Assembly (NCBI GenBank): GCA_021229015.1
Contig: CM037795.1
Location: 12,204,656-12,268,655 of the forward strand
Direction of reading: 5' to 3'
DNA length: 64,000 nt
From: Solen grandis
Taxonomy: Eukaryota; Mollusca; Bivalvia; Adapedonta; Solenidae
Below, in pieces: positions 10,362 to 21,320 of this stretch. The first letter of the stretch is position 1. Each line of letters begins with the position of its first letter. The notes below the pieces were generated by a model that was not told the DNA's origin, ran no database searches, and saw only the letters and a list, made by a program, of their open reading frames with translations. The position numbers were made by a program, and so were the translations under genes.

Positions 10362-13128
10362 AAGCTGTGTTAATGCAAAAAGCAGGAGATAGAAGTTTCA
10401 TGTAATGACTCACCTCTGGTAGTATTTCATGTTCATGCTGAACAATTGACATTATATTCCGAAATCAGTGCAAATGATAAGAACTAAGTATTAGTCTGTG
10501 ACGTAACATGATGTCATATGACGTAAGGACATGACTGCAAACTTGATTTCTAGTTTAAAGGTCCTATGTTCGAATCTTACTTCAGCCACAATACTTCGGT
10601 TTTTAGAAATTAAGGTTAGCTGACAAAATATTCAGACCTTAATTGCAAAATGTACCATCTCTAAAAATTTGAAGAAAATCTTATCATAAATGGCGGCTGT
10701 AGAGCGCAAATACCATTTTTCACTATTTTCAGCTCTGACGTCAGGTGACGTCATAGGGTGCTGAAAATACTGTTGCTCAAAAGCGCATACTTTACTGCAA
10801 TAACTCTGAAATTTTCATTATTCTGAACAACTGGCATCATGTCGAAATCATTGCCCCAAATTAAAATTAAGTGGTATGCTTATGACGTCCTATGACGTCA
10901 CGATTCAAAAAATTTGTAGAAATGCTGCAGAACTGCAAACTGTGTAAGTTTCAACTTTCTATCTCATCCTGAAGTTCTTTAATCCTAAAATGAAATTTTC
11001 GGTCTTGTGTTCGAGTCTTTTTTTCAGCAACAGAACTTCGGTTTTTCGGAATTTCGGTTAGCTGACAGGATATGAACACCTTAGTTTCAAGATGTACAAT
11101 CTGTAAAAATTTGAAGAAAATCCGACCATAAATGGCGGCTGTAGAGCGTTAACACCATTTTTCACTATTTTTAGCTCAGACGTCACATGACGTCATAGGG
11201 TGCTGAAGATGCTTTTGTTCAAAAGCGCATACTTTGTTGTCATAACTCTGAAATTTTCATTATTCTGAACAACTGGCATCAGGTCGAAATCATTGCTCTA
11301 AAATGAAAATTAAGAAGTATGCTTATGACGTCACATGACGACATTTGACGTCACGACTCTAAATATGTTAAGAAATTATGAAGAACTGCAAACTGTGTAA
11401 GTTTCAACTTTCTATTTCATCCTGAAGCTCTTTAATCCTAAAATGAAATTTTCGGTCTTGTGTTCGAGTCTTTTTTTCAGCAACAGAACTTCGGTTTTTC
11501 GGAATTTCGGTTAGCTGACAGGATATGAACACCTTAGTTTCAAGATGTACAATCTGTAAAAATTTGAAGAAAATCCGACCATAAATGGCGGCTGTAGAGC
11601 GTGAACACCATTTTCACTATTTTTAGCTCTGACGTCACATGACGTCAAAGGGTGCTGATAATTCTTTTGTTCAAAAGCGTATACTTTACTTTCATAACTC
11701 TGAAATTTTCATTATTCTGAACAACTGGCATCATGTCGAAATCATTGCCCTAATATGAAAATTAAGAAGTATGCTTATGACGTTATATGACGTCATATGA
11801 CGTCACGACGCAAAATATATGTAGAAATTCTGTCGCACTACAAACTGTGTAAGTTTCAACTTTCTGTCTCATTCTGAAGCTCTTTAATCCTAAAATGAAA
11901 TTTTCGGTCCTATGTTCGAATCTTATTTCAGCCACAGAACTTCGGTCTTTCGGAATTTCGGTTAGCTGACAGGATATGCACACCTTAGTTTCAAGATGTA
12001 CCATCTGTGAAAATTTGAAGAAAATCCGACCATAAATGACGGCTGTAGAGCGCTAACACCATTTTTCACTATTTTTAGCTGTGACGTCATGTGACGTCAT
12101 AGGGTGCTGAAGATGCTTTTGTTCAAAAGCGCATACGTTAGTTTCATAACGCTGAAATTTTCATTATTCTGAACAACTGGCATCATGTCGAAATCATTGC
12201 CCTAAAATGAAAATTAAGAAGTATGCTTATGACGTCACATGACGTCATATGACGTTCCGACTCCAAAAATTTGTAGAAATTTTGCAGAACTGCAAACTGT
12301 GTAAGTTTCAACTTTCTATCTCATCCTGAAGCTCTTTAATCCTAAAATGAAATTTTCGGTCCTATGTTCGAATCTTATTTCAGCCACAGAACTTCGGTCT
12401 TTCGGAATTTCGGTTAGCTGACAGGATATGCACACCTTAGTTTCAAGATGTACCATCTGTGAACATTTGAAGAAAATCCGACCATAAATGACGGCTGTAG
12501 AGCGCGAACACCATTTTTCACTATTTTAAGCTGTGACGTCATGTGACGGCATAGGGTGCTGAAGATGCTTTTGTTCAAAAGCGCATACTTTACTTTCATA
12601 ACTCTGAAATTTTCATTATTCTGAACGACTGGCATCATGTCGAAATCATTGCCCTAATATGAAAATTAAGAAGTATGCTTATGACGTCACATGACGTCAT
12701 ATGACGTTCTGACTGAAAATATTTGTAGAAATTTTGCAGAACTGCAAACTGTGTAAGTTTCAACTTTCTATCTCATCCTGAAGCTCTTTAATCCTAAAAT
12801 GAAATTTTCGGTCCTATGTTCGAATCTTATTTCAGCCACAGAACTTCGGTCTTTCGGAATTTCGATTAGCTGACAGGATATGCACACCTTTGATTCAAGA
12901 TGTACCATCTGTGAAAATTTGAAGAAAATCCGACCATAAATGACGGCTGTAGAGCGCGAACACCATTTTTCACTATTTTTAGCTGTGACGTCATGTGACG
13001 TCATAGGGTGCTGAAAATCATTGAAATCAAAATTTCCTCACGTGACTAATAAGCCATAAAAATTTCATCGTCCTAGGTCCATTGCAACATATTAAAATAA
13101 GCGTTTAGTTAGGAAGAAGAAAAGAATA
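10362..13128 (-). repeat. CRE array block, subfamily B (about six units)
   Basis: Begins with the same ~200-bp block as 1417-1610, then ~450-bp units with CRE doublets near 10745, 11190, 11640, 12095, 12545 and 12995. It ends with the constant TCCTCACGTGACTAATAAG tail and GTTAGGAAGAAGAAAAG. Several units keep a 78-codon open frame on the minus strand (for example 12768-13004). Confidence 0.85.
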
Positions 13129-13138
13129 ATAATAATAA

Positions 13139-13178
13139 CTAGATTTCATTCGTTGATACGAATGATAGGACTTTCTGC
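13139..13178 (-). mobile_element. Helitron-like 3' terminus H4
   Basis: CTAG (13139-13142), stem TCATTCGT/ACGAATGA with TGAT loop (13146-13165), 13-mer (13166-13178). It follows (AAT)n. Confidence 0.6.
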
Positions 13179-15228
13179 TAAAATTGAAAAATATTAAGAT
13201 TAATTGAGTTAGAAAGAATATATGTTAAATTCTCTACCTTTTACTCTTTTTTTTCGTATGGACTTCTTTTAGCTTTGACGTCACATGACGTCATAGGGTG
13301 CTGAAAATTATTTTTTTCAAAAGCGCATACTTTACTCTCGTACCTCTGAAATTTTCATTATTCTGAACAACTGGCATCATGTCAAAATCATTGACTTAAA
13401 ATGAAAATTAAGAAGTGTGATTATGACGTCAAATGACGTCCTATGACGTCAGGACTAAAAATATATGTAGAAATTCTGCAGACCTGCAAACTATGTAAGT
13501 TTCAACTTTTTATCTCATCCTGAAGCTCTTTAATCCTAAAATGAACTTTTCGGTCCTATGTTCGAATCTTATTTCAGCCACAAAACTTCGGTCTTTCGAA
13601 ATTTCTGTTAGCTGAAAGGATATGCACACCTTAGTTTCAAGATGTACCATCTGTGAAAATTTGAATAAAATCCGACCATAAATGGCGGCTGTAGAGCGTA
13701 AACACCATTTTTCACTATTTTTAACTGTGACGTCACAAGACGTCATAGGGTGCTGTAGATGCATTTGTTCGAAAGCGCATATGTTGCTGTTATAACGCTA
13801 AAATTTTCATTATTCTGAATAACTGGCATCATGTCGATATTATTGCACTAAAACGAAAATTAATAAGTATGCTTATGACGTCACATGACGTCATATGACG
13901 TCAGGACTCAAAATATATGTAGAAATTCTGCAGAACTGCAAACTGTGTAAGTTTCAGCTTTATATCTCATCCTGAAGCTCTTTAATCCTAAAATGAAATT
14001 TTCGGTCCTATGTTCGAATCTTATTTCAGCCACAGAACGTCGGTCTTTCGGAATTTCGGTTAGCTGACAGGATATGCGCACCTTAGTTTCACGATGTACC
14101 ATCTGTGAAAACTTAAAGTAAATCCGACCATAAATAACGGCTGTAGAGCGCGAACACCATTTTTCACTATTTTTAGCTGTGACGTCATGAGACGTCAAAA
14201 GGTGCTGAAGATGTTTTTGTTCAAAAGCACATACATTACTCTCATAACTCTGAAATTTACATTATTCTGAACAACTGGCATCATGTCGAAATCATTGCCC
14301 TAAAATGAAAATTAAGAAAGCTGCTTATGACGTCACATGACGTCATATGACGTCACGACTCAAAATATATGTAGAAATTCTGCAGAACTGCAAACTGTGT
14401 AAGTTTCAACTTTCTATCTCACCCTGAAGCTCTTTAATCCTAAAATGAATTTTTCGGTCCTTTGTTCGAATCTTATTTCAGCCACAGAACTTCGGTCTTT
14501 CGAAATTTCGGTAAGCTGACAGGATATGCACACCTTTTATTCAAGATGTACCATCTGTGAAAATTTGATGAAAATCCGACTATAAATGACGGCTGTAGAG
14601 CGCGAACACCATTTTTCACTATTTTTAGCTGTGACGTCATGTGACGTCATAGGGTGCTGAAGATGCTTTTGTTCAAAAGGGCATACCTTACTGTCATAAT
14701 TCTGAAATTTTCATTATTCTGAACAACTGGCATCATGTCGAAATCATTGCCCTAAAATGAAAATTAAGAAGTATGCCTATGACGTTACATGACGTCATAT
14801 GACGTCACCACTCAAAATATATGTAGAAATTCTGCAGAACTGCAAACTGTGCAAGTTTCAACTTTCTATCTCATCCTGAAGCTCTTTAATCCTAAAATGA
14901 AATTTTCGGTCCTATGTTCGAATCTTATTTCAGCCACAGAACTTCGGTCTTTCGGAATTTCGGTTAGCTGACAGTATATGCACACCTATGATTCAAGATG
15001 TACCATCTGTGAAAATTTGAAGAAAATCCGACCGTAAATGACGGCTGTAGAGCGCGAACACCATTTTTCACTATTTTTAGCTGTGACGTCATGTGACGTC
15101 ATAGGGTGCTGAAAATCATTGAAATCAAAATTTCCTCACGTGACTAATATGCCATAAAAATATTATCGTCCTAGAACTATTGCAACATATAAAAATAAGC
15201 GTTTAGTTAGGAAGAAGAAAAGAATAAT
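13179..15228 (-). repeat. CRE array block, subfamily B (about four units)
   Basis: Opens with the AAGATTAATTGAGTTAGAAAG segment shared with 3215 and 15345, then units with CRE doublets near 13285, 13740, 14190, 14643 and 15095. It closes with the constant tail and AGGAAGAAGAAAAG. The block is about 2.05 kb, shorter than its neighbours by whole units. Confidence 0.85.
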
Positions 15229-15251
15229 AATAATAAACATAACAAACCCAA

Positions 15252-15282
15252 TAGGACTTTCTGCTTTAGGCAGAAAGTCCTA
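15252..15282. repeat. Solo 13-bp perfect hairpin (TAGGACTTTCTGC type)
   Basis: TAGGACTTTCTGC (15252-15264) and GCAGAAAGTCCTA (15270-15282) pair perfectly around a five-base loop, preceded by AACATAACAAACCCAA and followed by ATAATAAT. It sits between the (AAT)n after one block and terminus H5. It is the same unit that forms the cluster at 16.95-17.43 kb. Confidence 0.8.
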
Positions 15283-15299
15283 ATAATAATTACTAGATT

Positions 15300-15339
15300 T
15301 CATTCGTTGATACGAATGATAGGACTTTCTGCTAAAATT
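15300..15339 (-). mobile_element. Helitron-like 3' terminus H5
   Basis: CTAG (15300-15303), TCATTCGT/ACGAATGA stem with TGAT loop, then the 13-mer ending at 15339. Nearly identical to H4. Confidence 0.6.
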
Positions 15340-16932
15340 GAAAAATATTAAGATTAATTCCGTTAGAAAGACTATATATTAAATTCTCTACCTTTTACTT
15401 ATTTTTTTTTTTTCGTATGGACTTCTTTTAGCTTTGACGTCACATGATGTCATAGGGTGCTGAAGATGCTTTTGTTTAAAAGCAATTACTTTACTCTCAT
15501 GACTCTGAAATTTTCATTATTCTGAACAACTGGCATCATGTCGAAATCATTGCCCTAAAATGAAAATTAAGAAGTATGCCTATGACGTTACATGACGTCA
15601 TATGAAGTCAAGACTCAAAATATATGTAGAAATTCTGCAGAACTGCAAACTGTGTAAGTTTTAACTTTCTATCTCATCCTGAAGCTCTTTAATCCTAAAA
15701 TGAAATTTTCGGTCCTATGTTCGAATCTTATTTCAGCCACAGAACTTCGGTCTTTCGGAATTTCGGTTAGCTGACAGGATATGCACACCTTTGATTCAAG
15801 ATGTACCATCTGTAAAAATTTGAAGAAAATCCGACCATAAATGACGGCTGTAGAGCGCGAACACCATTTTTCACTATTTTTAGCTGTGACGTCATGTGAC
15901 GTCATAGGGTGCTGAAGATGCTTTTGTTCAAAAGCGCATTCTTTTACTCTCATGACTCTGAAATTTTCATTATTCTGAACAACTGGCATCATGTCGAAAT
16001 CATTGCCCTAAAATGAAAATTAAGAAGTATGCCTATGACGTCACATGACGTCATATGACGTCACGACTAAAAATATATGTAGACATTTTGCAGAACTGCA
16101 AACTGTGTAAGTTTCAACTTTCTATCTCATCCTGAAGCTCTTTAATCCTAAAATGAAATTTTCGGTCCTATGTTCGAATCTTATTTCAGCCACAGAACTT
16201 CGGTCTTTCGGAATTTCGGTTAGCTGACCAGATATGCACACCTTAGTTTCAAGATGTACCATCTGTGAAAATTTAAAGTAAATCCGACCATAAATGACGA
16301 CAGTAGAGCGCGAACACCATTTTTCACTATTTTTAGCTGTGACGTCATGAGACGTCAAAAGGTGCTGAAGATGCTTTCGTTCAAAAGCGCATACATTACT
16401 GTCATAACTCTGAAATTTACATTATTCTGAACAACTGGCATCATGTCGAAATCATTGCCCTAAAATGAAAATTAAGAAGTATGCCTATGACGTCACATGA
16501 CTTCATATGACGTCACGACTCAAAATATCTGTAGAAATTCTGCAGAACTGCAAACTGTGTAAGTTTCAACTTTCTATCTCATCCTGAAGCTCTTTAATCC
16601 TAAAATGAAATTTTCGGTCCTATGTTCGAATCTTATTTCAGCCACAGAACTTCGGTCTTTCGGAATTTCGGTAAGCTGACAGGATATGCACACCTTTGAT
16701 TCAAGATGTACCATCTGTGAAAATTTGATGAAAATCCGACTATAAATGACGGCTGTAGAGCGCGAACACCATTTTTCACTATTTTTAGCTGTGACGTCAT
16801 GTGACGTCATAGGGTGCTGAAAATCATTGAAATCAAAATTTCCTCACGTGACTAATATGCCATAAAAATATTATCGTCCTAGGACTATTGCAACATATAA
16901 AAATAAGCGTTTAGTTAGGAAGAAGAAAAGAA
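15340..16932 (-). repeat. CRE array block, subfamily B (about three units)
   Basis: Same opening segment as the block at 13179, then CRE doublets near 15445, 15900, 16355 and 16805, and the constant TCCTCACGTGACTAATATG tail with GTTAGGAAGAAGAAAAG. It is the shortest complete block (~1.6 kb). Units keep 78-codon minus-strand frames (16122-16358, 16574-16810). Confidence 0.85.
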
Positions 16933-16945
16933 TAATAATAATAAA

Positions 16946-17425
16946 CATAACAAACCCAATAGGACTTTCTGCCTAAAGCAGAAAGTCCTAATAAACATAA
17001 CAAACCCAATAGGACTTTCTGCATTAGGCAGAAAGTCCTAATAAACAGTACAAACCCAATAGGACTTTCTGCTTTAGGCAGAAAGTCCTAATAATAAAAA
17101 AAAACAGTACAAACCCAATAGGACTTTCTGCCGAAAGGGCAATAATAAATAATAAAAAAACATAACAAACCCAATAGGACTTTCTGCCAGTAGGCAGAAA
17201 GTCCTAATAATAAACAGTACAAAACCAATAGGACTTTCTGCTATAGCAGAAAGTCCTAATAAAAAACAGTACAAACCCAATAGGATTTTCTGCTTAAGGC
17301 AGAAAAACCTAATAATAAATATAACAAACCCAATAGGACTTTCTGCCAGTAGGCAGAATGTCCTAATAAGAAAAAACATAACAAACCCAATAGGACGTTC
17401 TGCTTGAGGCAGAAAGCCCTAATAA
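16946..17425. repeat. Cluster of nine TAGGACTTTCTGC hairpins
   Basis: Nine units of ~50-60 bp: a spacer (ACATAACAAACCCAA or ACAGTACAAACCCAA), TAGGACTTTCTGC, a 4-6 base loop, GCAGAAAGTCCTA, then AATAA. Loops differ from unit to unit (CTAAA, ATTAG, TTTAG, CAGTAG, TATA, TTAAG). Most stems are 10-13 bp. Unit four has lost its right arm. Unit seven has GATTTTC opposite GAAAAACC, a partly compensated change. A long hydrophobic minus-strand frame here is an artefact of the repeat. On either strand each hairpin is followed by CTAAT, compatible with a Helitron CTRR|T end. Confidence 0.85.
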
Positions 17426-17785
17426 AAATTTGAAAAAAGCCGTAATGATAAATGCAATATGCTTATCCGTCCTGGTGTACACCATTGCATCCTAAAATGC
17501 ACCTCATTCTCTCAAATACGCATCGCAATTCACCTTTCAACACGGGCACTCTTTCCTGCGTAGGTACGTCCGGATCGTGGGTAACCAACCCAATAACCGC
17601 CTTCTTTCCTTACTTCAAATTGCTAGATTTTCGTATACAAGCCTTCATCCGAAAAACATGAATATCTGCCATGTTTCTTGACGGAATCACTTGAAATTTT
17701 CAGGACTGTTTGCACCTTGTAGGCCTCGGCATTTGTACAAATTTCAACTTCATACATTATACGAATTTTTTAATAATTCTCGCTT
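17426..17785. repeat. Repeat X, uninterrupted copy
   Basis: Matches 32040-32289 (AAAGCCGTA, TTATCCGT, ATGCATCGCAATTCACC-like, CAACACGGG.ACTCTTTCCTGCG, CGAAAAACATGAATA) and continues through GCCA.GTTT and ATCACTTGAAATTTTCAGGACT, which match 43404-43450. This copy is therefore an empty-site reference for the 11-kb insertion in the second copy. No protein frame of note is present. Confidence 0.8.
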
Positions 17786-18719
17786 AAATATGCATATCGT
17801 CATAATCACGTGACCAAACACATATTCCTTGCAGTATACATCACTCCACTTTTCAATGAGTTAATCCTGAAAATATCATAATAATTGACTCAAAGTTCAT
17901 GAAGCTACAGCGTTTCAATTTCTTTAAAAGTCCACTTTTCGTTTTTCTGCCATAACTCAACCGTTTGAGCCCCGATCTTCAAAAACTAAATATCACCTTA
18001 AAGGACTTTAAAGCACTACACATTTTACTCATAGTGTGTAGGTAGAATATATTTCGTTTTCGAGATACCGATAGCCCAAAAAAAAAACCAACCTAAAAGT
18101 GACATATGACCTTGACCTTTGCGATTTTTCGGAACGGAGGTCACCATGCACGGTGGGACACCCGGTTGCAAATTAATTAAAAGTAACATGCCAATCTGTC
18201 AAAAAATCAAGCCTGCAGGTCCTTAAAGCCGCTTATTTCGAAAGCAAAATTTCTTATCACAGTGTGACGTCAAATGCCGTCACACGACGTTAGTTGTCAA
18301 AAGACACAAAGAAGACCTCAGGACACATATGCTATCCAATTTTCACGCTTCTAACTCATCAGGAGCCTATGTAGCACAAAATTATATTTTTATGACCAAA
18401 GTTCGAATCTCAATTTTGACATAAAATCTCGAACTTTCGAAATTTTGAAAATTCAAGAATGTATGCACATCTTCATCCAAACTTATACATTCTGTTAAAA
18501 TTTCAAGTCAATCGGACCAATATTGGTGGCTGCAGAGTGCGAACCAAATTTGGTAGCTTATTTGAATTGTGACGTCAAATGACGTCATATGAAGATGAAA
18601 ATTGTTGCCTTCAAAAGGGCCAAAGTCACTCATTACTGTTAAAATTTCATGCTGCTGGTTTATTGGCAACCTGTTTTAATTTGAACCTCAAAAGGAGGAC
18701 AAATAATAGCTTTCTGCTC
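17786..18719 (-). repeat. Diverged member of the CRE-unit superfamily (subfamily C)
   Basis: 17940-18240 is a diverged copy of 6690-6970 (CCATAACTCAACCG, ATCTTCAAAAACTAAATATCA, TATGACCTTGACCTTTG). 18240-18700 has the CRE-unit plan: GTGACGTCAAATG.CGTCACACGACG, GTTCGAATCTC, GTGGCTGCAGAGTGCGAAC and GTGACGTCAAATGACGTCATATG near 18570. It ends ACCTGTTTTAATTTGAACCTCAAAAGG, a different end from blocks A and B, and TAGCTTTCTGC. Confidence 0.65.
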
Positions 18720-19030
18720 CTATGGCCCAAGTGTCATTGTGACCTTGACCTTTGACTTTGTTACCTCAAAATCATAGGTCACAATATACAGGCCGTGGGC
18801 AATGTCCCTAACAAGTTTCACAGACATAGGCTTATTCCTTCTCAAGTAATATATAAAAACTATTTTGTTCTTGCCAAACTCAAGTGTGATATATACAGAA
18901 GAACTGTTCTCTAACGTCCCATATTTATAGCCAAATGTAATTAGGTGAGTAAAATGTACACACACGACTGGGGGACCCTAGGGGTTAGAGTGGAGACCAC
19001 TTTGTTACGGAGCAAGTGCTATACAGACTG
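18720..19030. repeat. GTGACCTTGACCTTTG-containing repeat fragment
   Basis: GTGACCTTGACCTTTGAC at 18738 followed by TTACCTCAAAATCATAGGTCAC resembles a dispersed bivalve repeat. It then runs into CCTAGGGGTTAGAGTGG..GAGCTACCAGACCC, which looks like an antisense tRNA-type segment but is too decayed to class. An 81-codon minus frame here is not convincing. Confidence 0.35.
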
Positions 19031-19745
19031 AGCTACCAGACCCTTTACACAAATATTACACTAAAAGCGTTACTTATAGGCCATTACATACTCCCTCGCC
19101 TCTTTGGAATTTGTCCCAAATTCACCGGACAGAACAAATTGATATGTTCATGACAAATCCAATGGTGATTATACTTGAGAACTATACTGTACCAGCCCTA
19201 CGTTTAGTGCCCAATGTAACCAGATGAGAAACATGTGCAGCCAGATCAGACTCGAACCAAGGACCTGAACGAGTACCATACAGATTGGAATGCTTACTCA
19301 AAACTCATAGCGACAAGGGCATGTGCCGAAGCCTTGTGAAGCTAATATGATTAAGTGGTTATGGTTACTACATGTATTATAAGTAAGAAAGGAAACTTGA
19401 AATCAAAACATCTGTTGAAAAGTTGAGTTAATAACTAACACAAAGGCTCAAAATATGAAAATAAATAAAAGAAGCGTCCACATCTTGTGCGTATGTTTTG
19501 AATTAAGGTTTTATATATTGCTATATATTGCAATTTTAGGTTCGAATATTGCAAAATCATCATGTTTAATTTTCATCTCGTTCGTTTTACTCAGCAATAC
19601 TCTCAACAAAATTAATGGTTTAACATTTCTTTCAAGCCAGTAAACATCGCCTAAAGAATACAACATGTAACAATGTCCTTGCAAAATTACAAATTGCGTT
19701 TAGTGCCAAACTATTGTAAGGGATTTTTATTAATTTGAAGTAACA
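19031..19745. other. No feature seen
   Basis: AT-rich unique-looking DNA. CAGACTCGAACCAAGGACCTGAAC (19248-19271) resembles an inverted tRNA T-arm and may be a SINE remnant. No frame, hairpin or tandem repeat stands out. Confidence 0.3.
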
Positions 19746-19973
19746 CTATTTTTGCACCAAGCCATGAAACGCTACAGGTTGAGGTTCTTTATACATGCAT
19801 TCAAAGCTACAGTTGATTGGCCAGATATTGTGATGTCCGGGTGCAGGATTGCTCTGCAAAACAAAGGCAGAGTTACAAAGTGCAGAGTGATCACTACCTG
19901 GGGAGATATACAATGTATATCCAGGTTGGACTTTCTCAGCCATTTCCTTAGATACAATAATACCCTATATTAG
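19746..19973 (-). other. Short GC-richer island open on both strands; possible exon
   Basis: About 200 bp with better base balance than its surroundings, open on both strands (65 codons minus at 19746-19943, 73 codons plus at 19752-19973). On the minus strand CTTTGTTTTGCAG could be a splice acceptor inside the stretch. I do not recognise either product. It may be a diverged exon or a repeat fragment; coding status is unproven. Confidence 0.2.
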
Positions 19974-20544
19974 CTTGCTGGGTGATCAGAGTTCTGACGA
20001 TTTGCTTCACATCAACGAAAAGTAAAACATTATTATAATCTTCTCAAGCATGCAAACATGTTGCAAGTAATACAATGACGAACATGCAATTTATGTAAAC
20101 GTTATTTGAAACTGATGAAATCACCTGCTGCATGGAGTGAGACGTATTTTGCATTCAAGTTTTATACTAATGTATATTTCTACATCATGTAAAAAAGCAT
20201 ACCTAAGTAAGAAGACTGAATTTGAAATGTACAATGAATAATTTGTACATGTCTTTCAACTGCCATTTTATGACATAACAATACATTAAGTGTTATAGAT
20301 CTGTTAAAATTATGCCCACATTGAAAAAGCCATTATTAAAAAATATGTCGGTAAATTAGAACCTAACAGATTAACATTGTGGCATGAAAATGATTATATA
20401 GTTGATAGAACAAAATAGATAGATATGTAATACAGAAATGATGACTCGGGAACGCACGTCAGTTCTGAAAAAGGAAAATTTTCGTATTAATTGAACAATT
20501 GTTTTAATGCCTTAATCAATGGCAGATTAAGTCGTTTTGAGGAA
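19974..20544. other. No feature seen
   Basis: AT-rich, no repeat or frame of note on either strand. Confidence 0.3.
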
Positions 20545-20547
20545 TGA

Positions 20548-20705
20548 AAAAGTGGCATAGTGGTTATAGCCACAGATAGAATACCACGTAGCCCCGCACC
20601 GCTGTTGGTTCGAGTTTCGGTAGGTTTAATGTGAGGAAGCCATGCAGCGGTCTTGTGGTAGGTCCCGCGCATCAATGTAAGCAGAGGTCTTCCCCCACCT
20701 GTGTA
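20548..20705 (+). mobile_element. tRNA-derived SINE, family 2, diverged copy
   Basis: The head GTGGCATAGTGGTTATAGCC (A-box-like) and TTGGTTCGAGTTTCGG (B-box-like) are followed by TGTGAGGAAGCC, TTGTGGTAGGTC and GGTCTTCCCCCACCTGT, the body shared with the copies at 28390 and 48857. The tail is decayed, replaced by a short TATATATATATA run. Confidence 0.65.
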
Positions 20706-20864
20706 TATATATATATAACTTGATTGTATAACAATGTCCTGCGCCTAGTTTGTTATTAGCTGATTGAGTTGTGGTTGGACAAAATAAAGATCAATGTGAG
20801 AAAAAAAATCGATATAACCGTTACAATTGAAGTTTAATTATGCTGAGTTTACAAATGAGATCGG

Positions 20865-20985
20865 GGCCTTCCTTGGTGGCTGAGTAGTTGAATTAAAGCG
20901 TCCTTTACGTCCTCTACGACTCTTACCTTCAGCAAACAACAACAACAACAACAACAACTACAAGAACAACAACAATAAAGTAATA
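20865..20985 (+). mobile_element. SINE-like fragment with (CAA)n tail
   Basis: CCTTGGTGGCTGAGTAGTT looks like a tRNA-type A-box region; it runs to CAGCAAACAACAACAACAAC. No B box or body is recognisable, so class is uncertain. Confidence 0.3.
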
Positions 20986-21054
20986 ACAACTAAAAAATGC
21001 CGAAGACGCACGATTAAAATATCCGTGTCTCCGGTTATACCGAGTACATAATTC

Positions 21055-21320
21055 ATTGCCCAATAATCATGACGTGTTGTCTGTAATTTAGACATTTGTG
21101 GTCTTGTCTATCATGCCGTAGACAAGTGGCATGAAACCGGAACCACACCCAGTTACATGAACCTGACTCTGGGCCAACCAGCTATCTTTGTTTACTGAGC
21201 GCTAGGTACAAGGAAGATATAAAGAACTCCTTTAGCTGCTTTGGTATGTCGCTGCAGGGAACCGAACCCATAACCTATCGGTTATTGTGCGGAAGCTATA
21301 ACCACTTGGCCACCACAAAA
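21055..21320 (-). mobile_element. tRNA-derived SINE, family 1, diverged variant
   Basis: On the minus strand: head GTGGCCAAGTGGTTATAGC and GGTTATGGGTTCGGTTCCC-like B region, then the body ACTGGGTGTGGTTCCGGTTTC and CATGCCACTTGTCTACGGCATGATAG, parallel to the copy at 5484. The usual tail is missing or replaced. Older than the other copies by divergence. Confidence 0.65.

Noticed and set aside
17074..17379. 101-codon minus frame with a repeated hydrophobic peptide, resembling a membrane protein
   Set aside because: It lies wholly in the hairpin cluster and its repeats mirror the DNA repeat; broken units break the frame. No start context or homologue is apparent.
16946..17425. CRISPR-like array (regular repeats with variable segments)
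   Set aside because: The variable parts are 4-6 base hairpin loops, the repeats are inverted rather than direct with ~30-base spacers, and the sequence is eukaryotic.
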